The notes under the pieces were generated by a model. That model ran no database searches. It was not told where the DNA came from and saw nothing but the letters and a program-made list of their open reading frames with translations. 64,000 nt of DNA from Sphingomonas sp. Leaf22 (GTDB taxonomy: Bacteria > Pseudomonadota > Alphaproteobacteria > Sphingomonadales > Sphingomonadaceae): the NCBI RefSeq assembly GCF_001421715.1, contig NZ_LMKP01000044.1:1-64000 (forward strand), in the 5' to 3' direction. Positions 49,500 through 58,412 of the stretch are shown here, in pieces (position 1 is the stretch's first letter; every line of letters starts with the position of its first letter). Made by a program: the position numbers and the translations under genes.

Positions 49500-49769
49500 C
49501 GCTTCAAGTGCGACCCGATCGGCTTCTTCCACAGGCACATTGCCGAGGTGCAGACCGCCGAGGGCAAACTCTGCCGGTTCGTCGGCGTCGACCGCACCAG
49601 CAAGTTCGCGGTCACTCCGCTGGCCGACAAGGCGGATCGACGAACAGCGTGGGAGTTCCTCGAACACCTGCCGAGAGCCGTGCCTTATCGCATCCACCCG
49701 ATCCTGACAGACAATGACATCCAGTTCGCCGAACAACCTCGCGACCATAGCCCCTCGTCCATGATTTGA
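49500..49769 (+). pseudogene. IS481-family transposase remnant
   Basis: About 85 codons of an IS481-type integrase core: QRFKCDPIGFFHRHIAEVQTAEGKLCRFVGVDRTSKFAVTPLADKADRRTAWEFLEHLPRAVPYRIHPILTDNDIQFAEQPRDH. Intact relatives read HIDIAEV at the first catalytic site; here that Asp is His. The chain stops after the second Asp region and both gene ends are absent. It lies next to the integrase remnant. Sequence from 49421 to 49500 and from 49770 to 49836 shows no gene. Confidence 0.82.
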
Positions 49770-49836
49770 TGGCCGAACCGGCATGCGACAGGATTGCCAG
49801 AACAACATATTAAGATTGCTGCGGTAAAAAAGATGA

Positions 49837-51777
49837 ATGAGCGCGTTCTTCGACAGATATGTAAGGACAGTGAAGGCTTGGTCGCGCGACCAGCGAGCGC
49901 CTGTTAGTGGTGGAAGCCGTTCGCTCACCTATCTGCTTTGGGGACTTGTCGGGCTGGCGTTCCTGACCTGCATCGCGGCCATCGGCTTCCTCGTCAGTCG
50001 CGCCGATCATGACGCCAACGTGATTGCAGGAACGGCGGTCCTGGGCGCGCTCGACCGGGACCGATCCCGCGTCAGCAACGAGACGTACATCAACGCGTGT
50101 TGGGACGACGCGGCCGATCACGTCTATCACGCCATCGACGCACGCTGGGCGCAATCGCAATGGAGCGGCCCGATCGCGTATAGTTTCGTCATCGACGCGT
50201 CCGGCCGTACACTATTTTCGCATTTGCCCGATGGCAGCGCGCCGCCCCTGAGCACGATGATCGATGCACGGACACTTTCCGAATTGCTAAAGCGCGTGCC
50301 CGCGACCGAAAAGCTGGTTCGTGCGCGGCGTGACGCGACAACATTGGTAGCGCGCTTCGGCGGGCAGCCAGCGTTGATCGGCTTTTCTCCGATCGTGCGG
50401 GAGAAGGGGGCCACCTCGCTGGACCGGCGGTCCTACCGGATCTTCGTGGATGTGCTGCCGCTGAGCCACGAGGTCTTGAGCGAATGGTCGAAAGGCTTCG
50501 GCTTTTCCGATCTGCGCTGGTCGACCACGGACTTGAAAGCCGGAGATGAAGCGTCGATCGACGTAAAGGACTGGCGGGGCTTGCCGATGGGCATGATCAC
50601 CTGGCAGCGACTGAGGCCGGCTGTCCTGGCGCTGCGGGCGATACTGCCCGTGATCCTTGGTTGCGCAATGCTCTTCCTGGTTATCGCGACGTTCGTCGTC
50701 CGTCGGGTGATCGCGCTGAACCGGCACCTCGCGGTCGAGACGCGGCTCGCCGACGAAGCGGCGCGCGACCAGCAGATTGCCCGCCAGGCCGCCGAGGTTG
50801 CGCTCTGCGAAGCGGAGGCGGCGCGCCACGCCAGCGAAGAACAGACGAAGCAACGGATCGCCGGCGAGACGCGGCACCGCGCCGAAATGGCAGCGGCGTC
50901 GAACGTCGTCGCCGATCAGCTTCAGGCGACGGTCGCCCCGTTGATCGCCAACCTGCGCATGTCCGCCAACGATCTGGACGCCAGCGCCGATCATACGCTC
51001 GCGACGATCGTCGACCAGCAGCGGCAGGCGGAAACCGCGCATTCCGTTTCGATACAGGCAAGCGCGGCGACGTCTGCGCTGCTCGAAACCTTGCGGTCGT
51101 TCGCCGAGAACGTCGATGTCGTCGCGGCAGAGGCCGGTCGCTCCGCCCGAACGACCATTCAGGCGGCAAGCCATTCGGCGGCAGCGCAGGCCGCCAACGA
51201 AACGTTGATGCGCAGCGTCGGTTCGATCGAACAATCCGCTGCCCGGATCGCGGTATTGAGCAAGGCGACCAACCTGCTCGCGCTCAATGCGACGATCGAG
51301 GCGGCGCGGGCCGGCGAAATGGGACGCGGCTTCTCCGTCGTCGCGCAGGAGATGAAGAACTTCTCCCATCAAACGGCCGGCACGACGCACGAGATCGCGG
51401 ACCGTATTCAGGACATCAGCACGGCAACGGTGTCCGCCGTCAAAATGAACGAGGCGCTGCGGAACGCGCTCGATCAGCTTGCATCGTCCGCGGTGCACAC
51501 CGTCGAAACGGCAAGCCGGCAGCACAAGGCCAACGCCGAGATCGAAGGCATGATCGGCGCGATCCGAACCAGCACGGCAACGACGCGTGACATTTTCGGA
51601 TCGCTGACGGAAACCTTCGACGAAACCGCGTCGGTCGCGCATCGCACCCGCACGATCGGCGCGGAAATGCGGATACGGACCGAAACGCTGCAACGCGAGT
51701 GCGACCGGGTGGTGGCGATGTTGCGTATCCCTCCCGATGGCAATGCCGACGAAGTGCCGCGGCTGGCGACGGGGTGA
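49837..51777 (+). CDS. Methyl-accepting chemotaxis protein with CHASE4-like sensor
   Basis: A 646-residue chemoreceptor. Membrane helix 1 is at about 30-52 (LLWGLVGLAFLTCIAAIGFLVS), then a periplasmic CHASE4-like sensor with NETYINACWDDAADHVYHAIDARWA, YSFVIDASGRTLFSHLPDG and YRIFVDVLPLSHEVL. Helix 2 is at about 268-290. After it comes a long Ala/Glu-rich coiled coil rather than a clear HAMP. The signalling hairpin contains AARIAVLSKATNLLALNATIEAARAGEMGRGFSVVAQEMKNFSHQT, the conserved MCP tip. No che genes are nearby, so it works with a pathway encoded elsewhere. Its ligand is unknown. An AT-rich stretch with no strong ribosome site precedes the ATG. Confidence 0.9.
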   Translation: MSAFFDRYVRTVKAWSRDQRAPVSGGSRSLTYLLWGLVGLAFLTCIAAIGFLVSRADHDANVIAGTAVLGALDRDRSRVSNETYINACWDDAADHVYHAIDARWAQSQWSGPIAYSFVIDASGRTLFSHLPDGSAPPLSTMIDARTLSELLKRVPATEKLVRARRDATTLVARFGGQPALIGFSPIVREKGATSLDRRSYRIFVDVLPLSHEVLSEWSKGFGFSDLRWSTTDLKAGDEASIDVKDWRGLPMGMITWQRLRPAVLALRAILPVILGCAMLFLVIATFVVRRVIALNRHLAVETRLADEAARDQQIARQAAEVALCEAEAARHASEEQTKQRIAGETRHRAEMAAASNVVADQLQATVAPLIANLRMSANDLDASADHTLATIVDQQRQAETAHSVSIQASAATSALLETLRSFAENVDVVAAEAGRSARTTIQAASHSAAAQAANETLMRSVGSIEQSAARIAVLSKATNLLALNATIEAARAGEMGRGFSVVAQEMKNFSHQTAGTTHEIADRIQDISTATVSAVKMNEALRNALDQLASSAVHTVETASRQHKANAEIEGMIGAIRTSTATTRDIFGSLTETFDETASVAHRTRTIGAEMRIRTETLQRECDRVVAMLRIPPDGNADEVPRLATG

Positions 51778-52099
51778 TGGCGGGGTAGGGCCGAGGGCGT
51801 GTGAAGCCGGCCCCCTGAGACTTAAATGGCGTGCCGGTCGGGTGCGCCCACCCGCGCCCTGCCCGCGAACGTGTCGACTTCGACCACTTCCCCATGGCGA
51901 GCTCGATTGGCGATTCGTGCCGCCAGCGTCGATTCAGCGGGACTTCGGCTGAATTCATCCGGTCGTGCGGTGAGAAAGGCTGGATGATATCAACAAACCG
52001 ACCGACCACCTGCAATCGTTTGTTGCAATCCATTGCAGTTCTGGCTACTTTTCCTGCATAAAGGCCTGCGGTCAGCGTGGGCAGGTCGGGAGAGGGTGA
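51778..52099. other. Intergenic 322 bp: possible IS3 end and TBDR promoter
   Basis: On the minus strand about 51815-51950 reads NRRWRHESPIEL and AMGKWSKS, faintly like the C-terminal RRHSxxxxxSPIEFE block of IS3 transposases; not strong enough to call a gene. An inverted repeat GATTCAGC / GCTGAATTC brackets 51931-51956. The TBDR promoter occupies 52010-52062. Nothing else is recognised. Confidence 0.4.
52010..52062 (+). promoter_or_regulatory. TBDR promoter with LacI-like operator
   Basis: TTGCAG at 52033-52038 and CATAAA at 52057-52062 make a plausible -35/-10 pair at 18-nt spacing. The -35 overlaps the inverted repeat TGCAAT-CC-ATTGCA (52024-52037). A further TGCAAT half-site lies at 52011-52016. 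Such TGCAA/TTGCA palindromes are typical of LacI-type sugar regulators, but no regulator gene is adjacent. Confidence 0.5.
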
Positions 52100-54586
52100 A
52101 TGAAGAAGACGTCGTATCTGCTCGTCAGTGCTGCACTCAGTGCATTCCTGCCGGCTGCCGCGCTGGCGCAGACGGCCCCCGCGCCAACGAATACGCCGGT
52201 CGAGAATGCTGCGACAGACCCTGCCAACGCCAATGACGATATCGTCGTAACCGGCACCTCGCGTCCCGAACGTCGCCTGACGACCAGCATCTCGATCAGT
52301 GCCCTCGACTCCGCGCAGATTGCGCAGACTGCGCCGCTTGGCAGCGCCGATCTCGTGCGCAACGTCCCCGGCCTGCGTTCCGAGGCATCCGGTGGCGAAG
52401 GCAACGCCAATATCGCGGTTCGTGGCCTGCCCGTCGCCAGTGGCGGCGCGAAGTTCGTACAGTTTCAGGAAGACGGCCTGCCCGTGCTCAACTTCGGCGA
52501 TATCGCATTCGCGACCGCCGACGCCTTTGTCCGTCCCGACAACAACGTGCAGCGCGTCGAGGTCGTTCGCGGCGGTTCCGCTTCGACGTTCACCAGCAAC
52601 GCGCCGGGCGCGATCATCAACTTCATCAGCAAGACCGGCACCACCAGGGGTGGGAACATCGCGCTGACCAAGGGGATCGACTTCAACCGGACGCGGATCG
52701 ACGCCGACTACGGTGCCCCGATCGGGGGCGACTGGAGCTTCCACATCGGCGGCTTCTACCGCATCGGCGACGGCGTGAAAGACATCGGCTACAACGCCGA
52801 GAAAGGTGGCCAGATCAAGGCCAACGTCACCCGCAAGTTCGCGAACGGCTTTGTCCGCATCAATGGCAAGTTTCTGGACGACCGGTCGCCGGTGTACATT
52901 CCGGTTCCGATCCGTAACACAGGCAGCAACAGCGATCCGAAATTCAGTGCCTTTCCCGGCTTCGATCCCAAGAGCGATCCGCTCCAGTCGCCATATTTCC
53001 GTTCCGATCTGGCGGTCGGCCTGAACGGACGTCGGATTCGTACCGACGTCGCCGACGGATATCGGACCAAGGTGCGCGGCATCGGCGGCGAGGCATCGTT
53101 CGATCTGGGCGGCGGCTGGAACGTCGACGAAAAATTGAACTACGCGAAGAATTCGGGTGGCTTTACCTCGCCCTATGCCGCGAACGTCAACACCGCGGCG
53201 TCGTTCGCGACGTCGATCGGCGGCGCTGGCGCGACGCTGCGCTACGCCAACGGCCCCAATGCCGGGCAGACGATCGCCAATCCAGGCGCGCTGAACGGCA
53301 ACGGCCTTGCCTCGAACTCGCTGCTGTTCAATGTCACGCTCGACGATTTCACCAATGTCACCAATATCCTGACGCTGGGCAAGGATCTCGACGGCGGGAG
53401 CATCGGGTCGGGCTCGGTCACGCTCGGCTATTTCAAGTCGTATCAGGCCGTGAAGATGGACTGGCACTGGAACAGTTATCTGCAAGAGGTATCGGGCAAC
53501 CGCCCTGCCCTTCTCGACGTCTACAATGCCGCTGGCCAGATCCAGACGCAGGGTGGCCTGATTGCTTACGGCGAGCCCGTATTCGGCAACTGCTGCGCAC
53601 GCTACTATGACGTCGACTACAAGATCGACGCCCCCTACATCGCCGCGACGTGGAAGGCCGGCCGCCTGAACCTCGACGGCAGCGTCCGGTGGAACAGCTC
53701 GAAGGCCGACGGGATCTACGCCTCCAACAACGGCCTTACGACGCTCGACGTCGATCAGGACGGGTCGATACAGGTGCCCGAGCGGTCGGTTCCTGTGGTC
53801 AGCCTCGCCAATGCCAAGCCGGTCGATTACCGCAAGAACTACTTCACCTGGTCGGTCGGCGCGAATTACGAGTTGCAGACCGACCTGGCCTTGTTCGCCC
53901 GCGTCAGCCGGGGTGCGCGGTTCAACGCGGATCGCGTCCTGTTCGGCGGCGGCGTCCGCGACAATGGCAGCATCGCGGACGACGTCGCGGTCAATTTCGT
54001 CAACCAGCAGGAAGCTGGCGTGAAGTACCGGTCGGGCGGCTTCTTCGCCAACGTCACCGCCTTTCGCGCGACCACGGCGGAGTCGAACGAGATCATCATT
54101 CCGCAGCAGCGGACGATCAACAACAAATATCGCTCGTACGGCGTCGAACTGGAGGGGGGCCTGAACTACGGCATCTTCCAGCTTACCGGCGGTGCGACCT
54201 ACACCCATGCACGCATCGTCGAAAGCGAGGTCACGCCGGCGCTGAATGGCAACACCCCCTATCGCCAGGCCGCTCTGATCTTCCAGGCATCGCCGCAGAT
54301 CGCGATCGACGGGTTCAAGCTGGGTGCGAACTTCATCGGCACGACGTCGTCCTACGCCTCGGACGTCAATCAGCTGAAGATCCCGGGCTACGTTATGACC
54401 GGCGCGTTCGCCTCATACGCGATCACGCCTGCGCTGCAGGTGTCGGTGAACGCACAGAACCTCTTCAACGTCCTTGCGATTACCGAATTGGGGCTGTCGG
54501 GCGACACCCTTCCGACCAACGGTATCAACACCGCGCGCGCCTTCCCGGGACGCAACATCAGTGCGACGATCGGCCTGAAATTCTGA
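52100..54586 (+). CDS. TonB-dependent receptor, alpha-galactoside locus
   Basis: An 828-residue TBDR. The leader is KKTSYLLVSAALSAFLPAAALAQ, with TonB box NDDIVVTGTSR. The plug reads LGSADLVRNVPGLRSEASGGEGNANIAVRGLPVASGGAKFVQFQEDGLPVLNFGDIAFATADAFVRPDNNVQRVEVVRGGSASTFTSNAPGAIINFISKTG, typical of sphingomonad and Caulobacter sugar receptors. The barrel ends ISATIGLKF. The GH27 alpha-galactosidase gene follows after 73 bp, so import of alpha-galactosides (raffinose-type sugars or galactomannan pieces) is the likely role. GAGAGGGTGA before the ATG is a ribosome site. Expression is probably controlled by the LacI-like site upstream. Confidence 0.93.
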   Translation: MKKTSYLLVSAALSAFLPAAALAQTAPAPTNTPVENAATDPANANDDIVVTGTSRPERRLTTSISISALDSAQIAQTAPLGSADLVRNVPGLRSEASGGEGNANIAVRGLPVASGGAKFVQFQEDGLPVLNFGDIAFATADAFVRPDNNVQRVEVVRGGSASTFTSNAPGAIINFISKTGTTRGGNIALTKGIDFNRTRIDADYGAPIGGDWSFHIGGFYRIGDGVKDIGYNAEKGGQIKANVTRKFANGFVRINGKFLDDRSPVYIPVPIRNTGSNSDPKFSAFPGFDPKSDPLQSPYFRSDLAVGLNGRRIRTDVADGYRTKVRGIGGEASFDLGGGWNVDEKLNYAKNSGGFTSPYAANVNTAASFATSIGGAGATLRYANGPNAGQTIANPGALNGNGLASNSLLFNVTLDDFTNVTNILTLGKDLDGGSIGSGSVTLGYFKSYQAVKMDWHWNSYLQEVSGNRPALLDVYNAAGQIQTQGGLIAYGEPVFGNCCARYYDVDYKIDAPYIAATWKAGRLNLDGSVRWNSSKADGIYASNNGLTTLDVDQDGSIQVPERSVPVVSLANAKPVDYRKNYFTWSVGANYELQTDLALFARVSRGARFNADRVLFGGGVRDNGSIADDVAVNFVNQQEAGVKYRSGGFFANVTAFRATTAESNEIIIPQQRTINNKYRSYGVELEGGLNYGIFQLTGGATYTHARIVESEVTPALNGNTPYRQAALIFQASPQIAIDGFKLGANFIGTTSSYASDVNQLKIPGYVMTGAFASYAITPALQVSVNAQNLFNVLAITELGLSGDTLPTNGINTARAFPGRNISATIGLKF

Positions 54587-54604
54587 TCGGTCGCACCGTG
54601 AAGA

Positions 54605-54634
54605 CCGACGGTCCGCTTCCGGGCGGACCGTCGG
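54605..54634 (+). terminator. Strong hairpin between TBDR and GH27
   Basis: A perfect 12-bp stem, CCGACGGTCCGC / GCGGACCGTCGG, around loop TTCCGG, with no T-run after it. It lies in the 73-bp gap between receptor and GH27 genes. It may stabilise the receptor mRNA or reduce downstream expression rather than stop transcription fully. Confidence 0.6.
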
Positions 54635-54659
54635 ACATAGTGGATGAGAAGGGAATAGG

Positions 54660-56279
54660 ATGACTCTGCGCAACGTCTTCCGCGCGATCGCGATCGGGAT
54701 CGGAGCCGCCACTCTGGTTGGAGCCAACCTTGCGCCGGTCACCGTGGCTGCACAGACGACGCGGCCACCCGTCGATACATCGACCGGTTCCGCTGTGTTG
54801 TCCGACGTTACGGGCAACTGGCTTGTCGTCCCACGTCGCACGCCGGACTCGGTCGCGATCGGCGGTATCCCGCGCTCGTTCAGACTGGCGAACGATCGAG
54901 GCACGGTGAAGGGGATGTTCCGCTTCAATGGCTGGGACTACCCCATTGCCAACTGGGTTTCGCGGCCCGATGGCTTCGCGTTCGACCTGACCGGCAAGCC
55001 GCCGTTTGTCCAGATGCGCGCGAAGCTGACCGCCGACGGCCGGTTCATGGACGTGTGGATCGGCAACGCGGTCGTCGGCGTCGCGCCGTTCCTGGCGCGC
55101 CGGGTGAGCGCTGCCGAACTCGCCGCGATCGAGCAGAATGCGCCTCGCCCCGACAATATGGTAAAGCTGCCGCTGCCGGCACCGCGGAATTTGCGGGTGC
55201 GCAACCTCGCGCCATTGCCACCGATGGGCTGGAACAGCTGGAACGTGTTCCGCGAAGCGGTAGACGACCAGTCGGTTCGCGCAATGGCGGACGTGATGGT
55301 CAGCAGCGGACTGCGCGATGCCGGCTATCGCTATGTCACGATCGATGACGGCTGGCAGGGCAAGCGCGACGCGACGGGTGTGCTGCACGCCAATGCCAAA
55401 TTCCCCGACATGAAGGGGCTGGTCGATTACGTTCATGCGCGCGGGCTGAAGATCGGCATCTACAGCTCGCCCGGCCCCGTCACCTGCACCGGCTATGTCG
55501 GCAGCCATGGGCATGAGGCACAAGACGCGAGGACCTTCGCCGAATGGGGGTTCGACCTGCTGAAATACGACTGGTGCAGCGCCGGCAACATCTACGACAC
55601 CAAGGTCGAGATGCAGGCGCGCTACCAGATCATGGGCGCCGCGCTGCAGGCAACCGGGCGCGATATCGTCTACAGCCTGTGCCAATACGGCCTGTACGAC
55701 GTCGGCCGGTGGGGCAATGCGGTCGGCGGCCACATGTGGCGCACCGGCGGCGACAGCATCGAGGGCGATCTGTGGCACGCGGTTGATTACCGCTTCGATC
55801 ACAATGGCAGCGCGGAGCATGCCGGGCCGAGTGCGTGGAACGATGCCGACATGATGCTGGTCGGTATCGACGGGCTGACGACGGAGGAATATCGTACGCA
55901 CTACACCTTGTGGACGATGGCCGCGTCTCCGATCATCCTCGGCAACGACCTGCGCACCATGACGCCGGCCGTACAGGCGATCATCGCCAATCCCGCCGTG
56001 ATCGCGGTGGGACAGGACCGGCTTGGCAAACAGGGGCAACGCGTAGGCCAGGCGGGCACCACCGAGATCTGGGCCAAGCCATTGGCGGACGGTTCGAACG
56101 CGATCGCGCTGTTCAACCGTGGCGCAGCAGCGACGGTGATCACGGTCGACTGGCAGTCGATCGGCCTGCCTGCGCCGAAACACGTGCGCGATGTGTGGCG
56201 CGGCACCGATGTGCCGCCTGCGGCCGATTACACAGTTCAGGTCCCCGGTCACGGGGCTATCCTGTTGCGCGTGTCCTGA
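54660..56279 (+). CDS. GH27 alpha-galactosidase with extra N-terminal domain
   Basis: A 539-residue exported retaining glycosidase of family GH27, cleaving terminal alpha-galactose (some members act on alpha-N-acetylgalactosamine or beta-arabinopyranose). The leader ends about VTVAAQ. The catalytic barrel starts at LPPMGWNSWN (about 187) and contains YRYVTIDDGWQG, RGLKIGIYSSPG, nucleophile Asp304 in LLKYDWC and acid/base Asp397 in SAWNDADMM. A C-terminal beta domain follows. Residues about 45-165 form an extra beta-rich domain not found in plain GH27 enzymes (TGNWLVVPRR, FRFNGWDYPIANWVSRPDGFAFDL), perhaps for binding carbohydrate. It is co-directional with the receptor gene and the broken transporter. 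Confidence 0.93.
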   Translation: MTLRNVFRAIAIGIGAATLVGANLAPVTVAAQTTRPPVDTSTGSAVLSDVTGNWLVVPRRTPDSVAIGGIPRSFRLANDRGTVKGMFRFNGWDYPIANWVSRPDGFAFDLTGKPPFVQMRAKLTADGRFMDVWIGNAVVGVAPFLARRVSAAELAAIEQNAPRPDNMVKLPLPAPRNLRVRNLAPLPPMGWNSWNVFREAVDDQSVRAMADVMVSSGLRDAGYRYVTIDDGWQGKRDATGVLHANAKFPDMKGLVDYVHARGLKIGIYSSPGPVTCTGYVGSHGHEAQDARTFAEWGFDLLKYDWCSAGNIYDTKVEMQARYQIMGAALQATGRDIVYSLCQYGLYDVGRWGNAVGGHMWRTGGDSIEGDLWHAVDYRFDHNGSAEHAGPSAWNDADMMLVGIDGLTTEEYRTHYTLWTMAASPIILGNDLRTMTPAVQAIIANPAVIAVGQDRLGKQGQRVGQAGTTEIWAKPLADGSNAIALFNRGAAATVITVDWQSIGLPAPKHVRDVWRGTDVPPAADYTVQVPGHGAILLRVS

Positions 56280-56479
56280 GCCGGTGACGCCGTTCGAGCG
56301 GCGGCTCGACCGCTTGGCGCAACGCTCCGCCGGCAGCTGGAGCGATTGGACGGCACGACGCATGACGTGGGAGCATAGTGGACCCGGATGGACGCGGTGA
56401 TCGGGGCGGGTGCCTCGGCGCGACCCGAAGCGATGCCGTCGCGGGCGGGCGGCGGCCTTGCGGTCGCCGACGCTCTAAG

Positions 56480-57334
56480 GGTCCAGCCGGCGCTCGACAC
56501 GATGGCGGATGTCGAGCCACTTGCCCAGCGGCGGCGCGCAACGGCCGGCCGGCTTCCTGACGCAATCCGCCTTCACCGGCCTCGCGCAGGCCTTGTCCTG
56601 TCTCGTGCCTCCGCTGCTGATGTGGTGGGGCCCCGACAAGGATGCGGTGGACGCCAACGGCATTCCCGACGTCACGCGCACCGCCTTCATCGTCGGCGCG
56701 ATCCTGTCGCTGCCGACGATTTTGTGGTCGGTGCTGCGCGTTCCCGGACTGCCAGTTCGGGATCGCGATACCGCGCCAATGGTATGCGATGTTCGCCTAT
56801 TGGCAGTTCATCGCCTTCGCGCTCGCCCGGTCGCTGCACGGCATCAGCGATGCGGGTAGCCAGGGCTTCCGCGACTCCTCGGACGGTGGAGCAGATCGGT
56901 GCCTTCTACGACCCGGTCGCCTTTGACGGGGCGCTGGCGATGGTGCCGGTGACCCGCCGCTATGGCGCGCGCAGCGTCCATGCGGCATGCCTCGCCGTGT
57001 CCGGCGCGGCAATGCTGGCGATTCCCGGCGTCGCCAGCAAGCAGTGGCTCTACCTGCCGATGATCGGCATCTGCTGGGCGAGCATGATCGGCAATGCATA
57101 GGTGATGCTCATCGACACGTCCCGCCGGCACCGTTCGGCATTTACATGGGGATATTCCACATGCTCATCGTCATCCCAATGATGATCGAAAGCCTGACCA
57201 TCCCGCTTTTTTACCGCCCGCTGCTGGGCGGCGATGCGCGGGGCATGCTCTATGTCGCGGGCGTGTTGATGGTGATCGGAACGGCGGTGACCTTGCGGGT
57301 CGGCAACATGGCGAAGCGGAGCGTTGCGGCATGA
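56480..57334 (+). pseudogene. Broken MFS/GPH sugar transporter
   Basis: Pieces of a sugar:cation symporter (SLC45/GPH type) occur in order in three frames. GFLTQSAFTGLAQALSCLVPPLLMWWGPDKDAVDANGIPDVTRTAFIVGAILSLPTILWSVLRVP comes first, then FAYWQFIAFALARSLHGISDAGSQGF, ARSVHAACLAVSGAAMLAIPGVASKQWLYLPMIGICWASMIGNA and stop, then FGIYMGIFHMLIVIPMMIESLTIPLFY. The N-terminal helices are missing and several segments are deleted. In a working locus this would carry alpha-galactosides across the inner membrane, so that function is lost here or supplied elsewhere. The 56280-56480 stretch is unrecognised. Confidence 0.85.
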
Positions 57335-58242
57335 TGCGATGGATATTAGGTGCCGCGTTGGCGATCGCTGCCCCCGTGGCAGCGGCTCCGGCACAGGATG
57401 CGGCGCGCGATGCCGCCTTCATCGAGACCGAGGTCGTGCGGCTGTGGCCGGGGCGGGCACCCGGTGCGACGGCCGATACAACCGAACAGACGCCGACCAT
57501 GACGATCTTCCGCCCGCAAAAGGGGCAGGCGAATGGTGCCGCGGTCGTCGTTGCTCCCGGCGGCGGCTATATCGAGCTAGCGGACAACATCGAGGGGCGC
57601 CAGGTCGCTGACTGGTTTGCCTCGCGCGGCGTCACGGCCTTCGTCCTGCGCTATCGTTACGGTCCAACGGCGCGCCTGCCGATGCCGTTGCTGGATGGCG
57701 CACGGGCGATCCGCTCGATCCGCGCCGATGCGGCCAAGTACGGCATCGACCCGGCCCGTGTCGGCATGATCGGATTCTCGGCCGGCGGCCATCTGAGCGC
57801 CATGACCGCTGCCACGGCCGATCGAGGACGAGCGACCGCGACCGATCCCGTCGAGCGGCAGAGCAGCCGGCCGGACTTCCTGATACTCGGCTATCCGTGG
57901 CTGGAGGCGACGGTGATCGATGCGCAGGGGCATTCCCCGTATTGCACTTTCGCCGGAAAGGGCTGCGATCCCAAGCTGTACGAACGCTTCCTGCCCGCGC
58001 GGGCAGTGACCGCTGCGATGCCGCCGACCTTCATCTATCATACCAGCAACGACGTCGTCGTGAAGGCGGATGGCATCCTGCGCTTTTACGACGCCTTGCA
58101 GGCCATGGGCGTTGCCACCGAGCTCCATGTCTTTGCGAAGGGCAGCCATGGCACCGGATTGGGCGGGTCCGATCCGGCGCTGGCACGGTGGCCGGAGTTG
58201 ATGGAGCATTGGCTCCGCGCAAACGGCGTGTTCAGACGGTGA
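57331..58242 (+). CDS. Exported alpha/beta-hydrolase (acetyl esterase-like)
   Basis: A 303-residue exported serine esterase of the alpha/beta-hydrolase fold, like those called acetylxylan or sugar esterases in polysaccharide loci. The leader ends APVAAAPAQ. The oxyanion segment is VVVAPGGGYIELADNIEG, the nucleophile Ser is in GMIGFSAGGHLSAM, the acid Asp is in YHTSNDVVV, and the His is in KGSHGTGLGG. YPWLEATVID lies before the acid. Its ATG overlaps the end of the broken transporter frame by 4 bp, showing the two were translationally coupled before the transporter decayed. It probably removes acetyl groups from imported or periplasmic oligosaccharides. Confidence 0.88.
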   Translation: MMRWILGAALAIAAPVAAAPAQDAARDAAFIETEVVRLWPGRAPGATADTTEQTPTMTIFRPQKGQANGAAVVVAPGGGYIELADNIEGRQVADWFASRGVTAFVLRYRYGPTARLPMPLLDGARAIRSIRADAAKYGIDPARVGMIGFSAGGHLSAMTAATADRGRATATDPVERQSSRPDFLILGYPWLEATVIDAQGHSPYCTFAGKGCDPKLYERFLPARAVTAAMPPTFIYHTSNDVVVKADGILRFYDALQAMGVATELHVFAKGSHGTGLGGSDPALARWPELMEHWLRANGVFRR

Positions 58243-58268
58243 CCATGTTACGTGACGGTCCCCTCCGG

Positions 58269-58412
58269 TCACCGCACACCCTGTAACGCCACCGTCAGCC
58301 GGCAGGGATCGGGCCGCTGGCGTCCGTCAACGCGCGACGACAGGAAATCCTGCGTTCCAGCGTCGTATAGCCCGGCCCCATGGGGAGCGGCGGTGTCGGT
58401 CCGCACGTTCAT
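58269..58412 (-). CDS. 47-residue ORF coupled to TetR gene
   Basis: A short frame whose ATG overlaps the TetR stop by 4 bp (ATGA). It reads MNVRTDTAAPHGAGLYDAG followed by TQDFLSSRVDGRQRPDP and ends LTVALQGVR. The LYDAG...R-x-DGR pattern faintly recalls the N terminus of pyridoxamine-phosphate-oxidase-fold proteins, so it may be the stump of such a gene. The coupling suggests it once was, or is, translated. Function not recognised. Confidence 0.35.
   Translation of the reverse strand: MNVRTDTAAPHGAGLYDAGTQDFLSSRVDGRQRPDPCRLTVALQGVR

Noticed and set aside
51440..54208. A 922-codon minus-strand frame opposite the chemoreceptor end and the TBDR
   Set aside because: Antisense shadow over two genes. 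Only its segment at about 51815-51950 hints at an IS3-type C terminus, which I kept as a low-confidence note.
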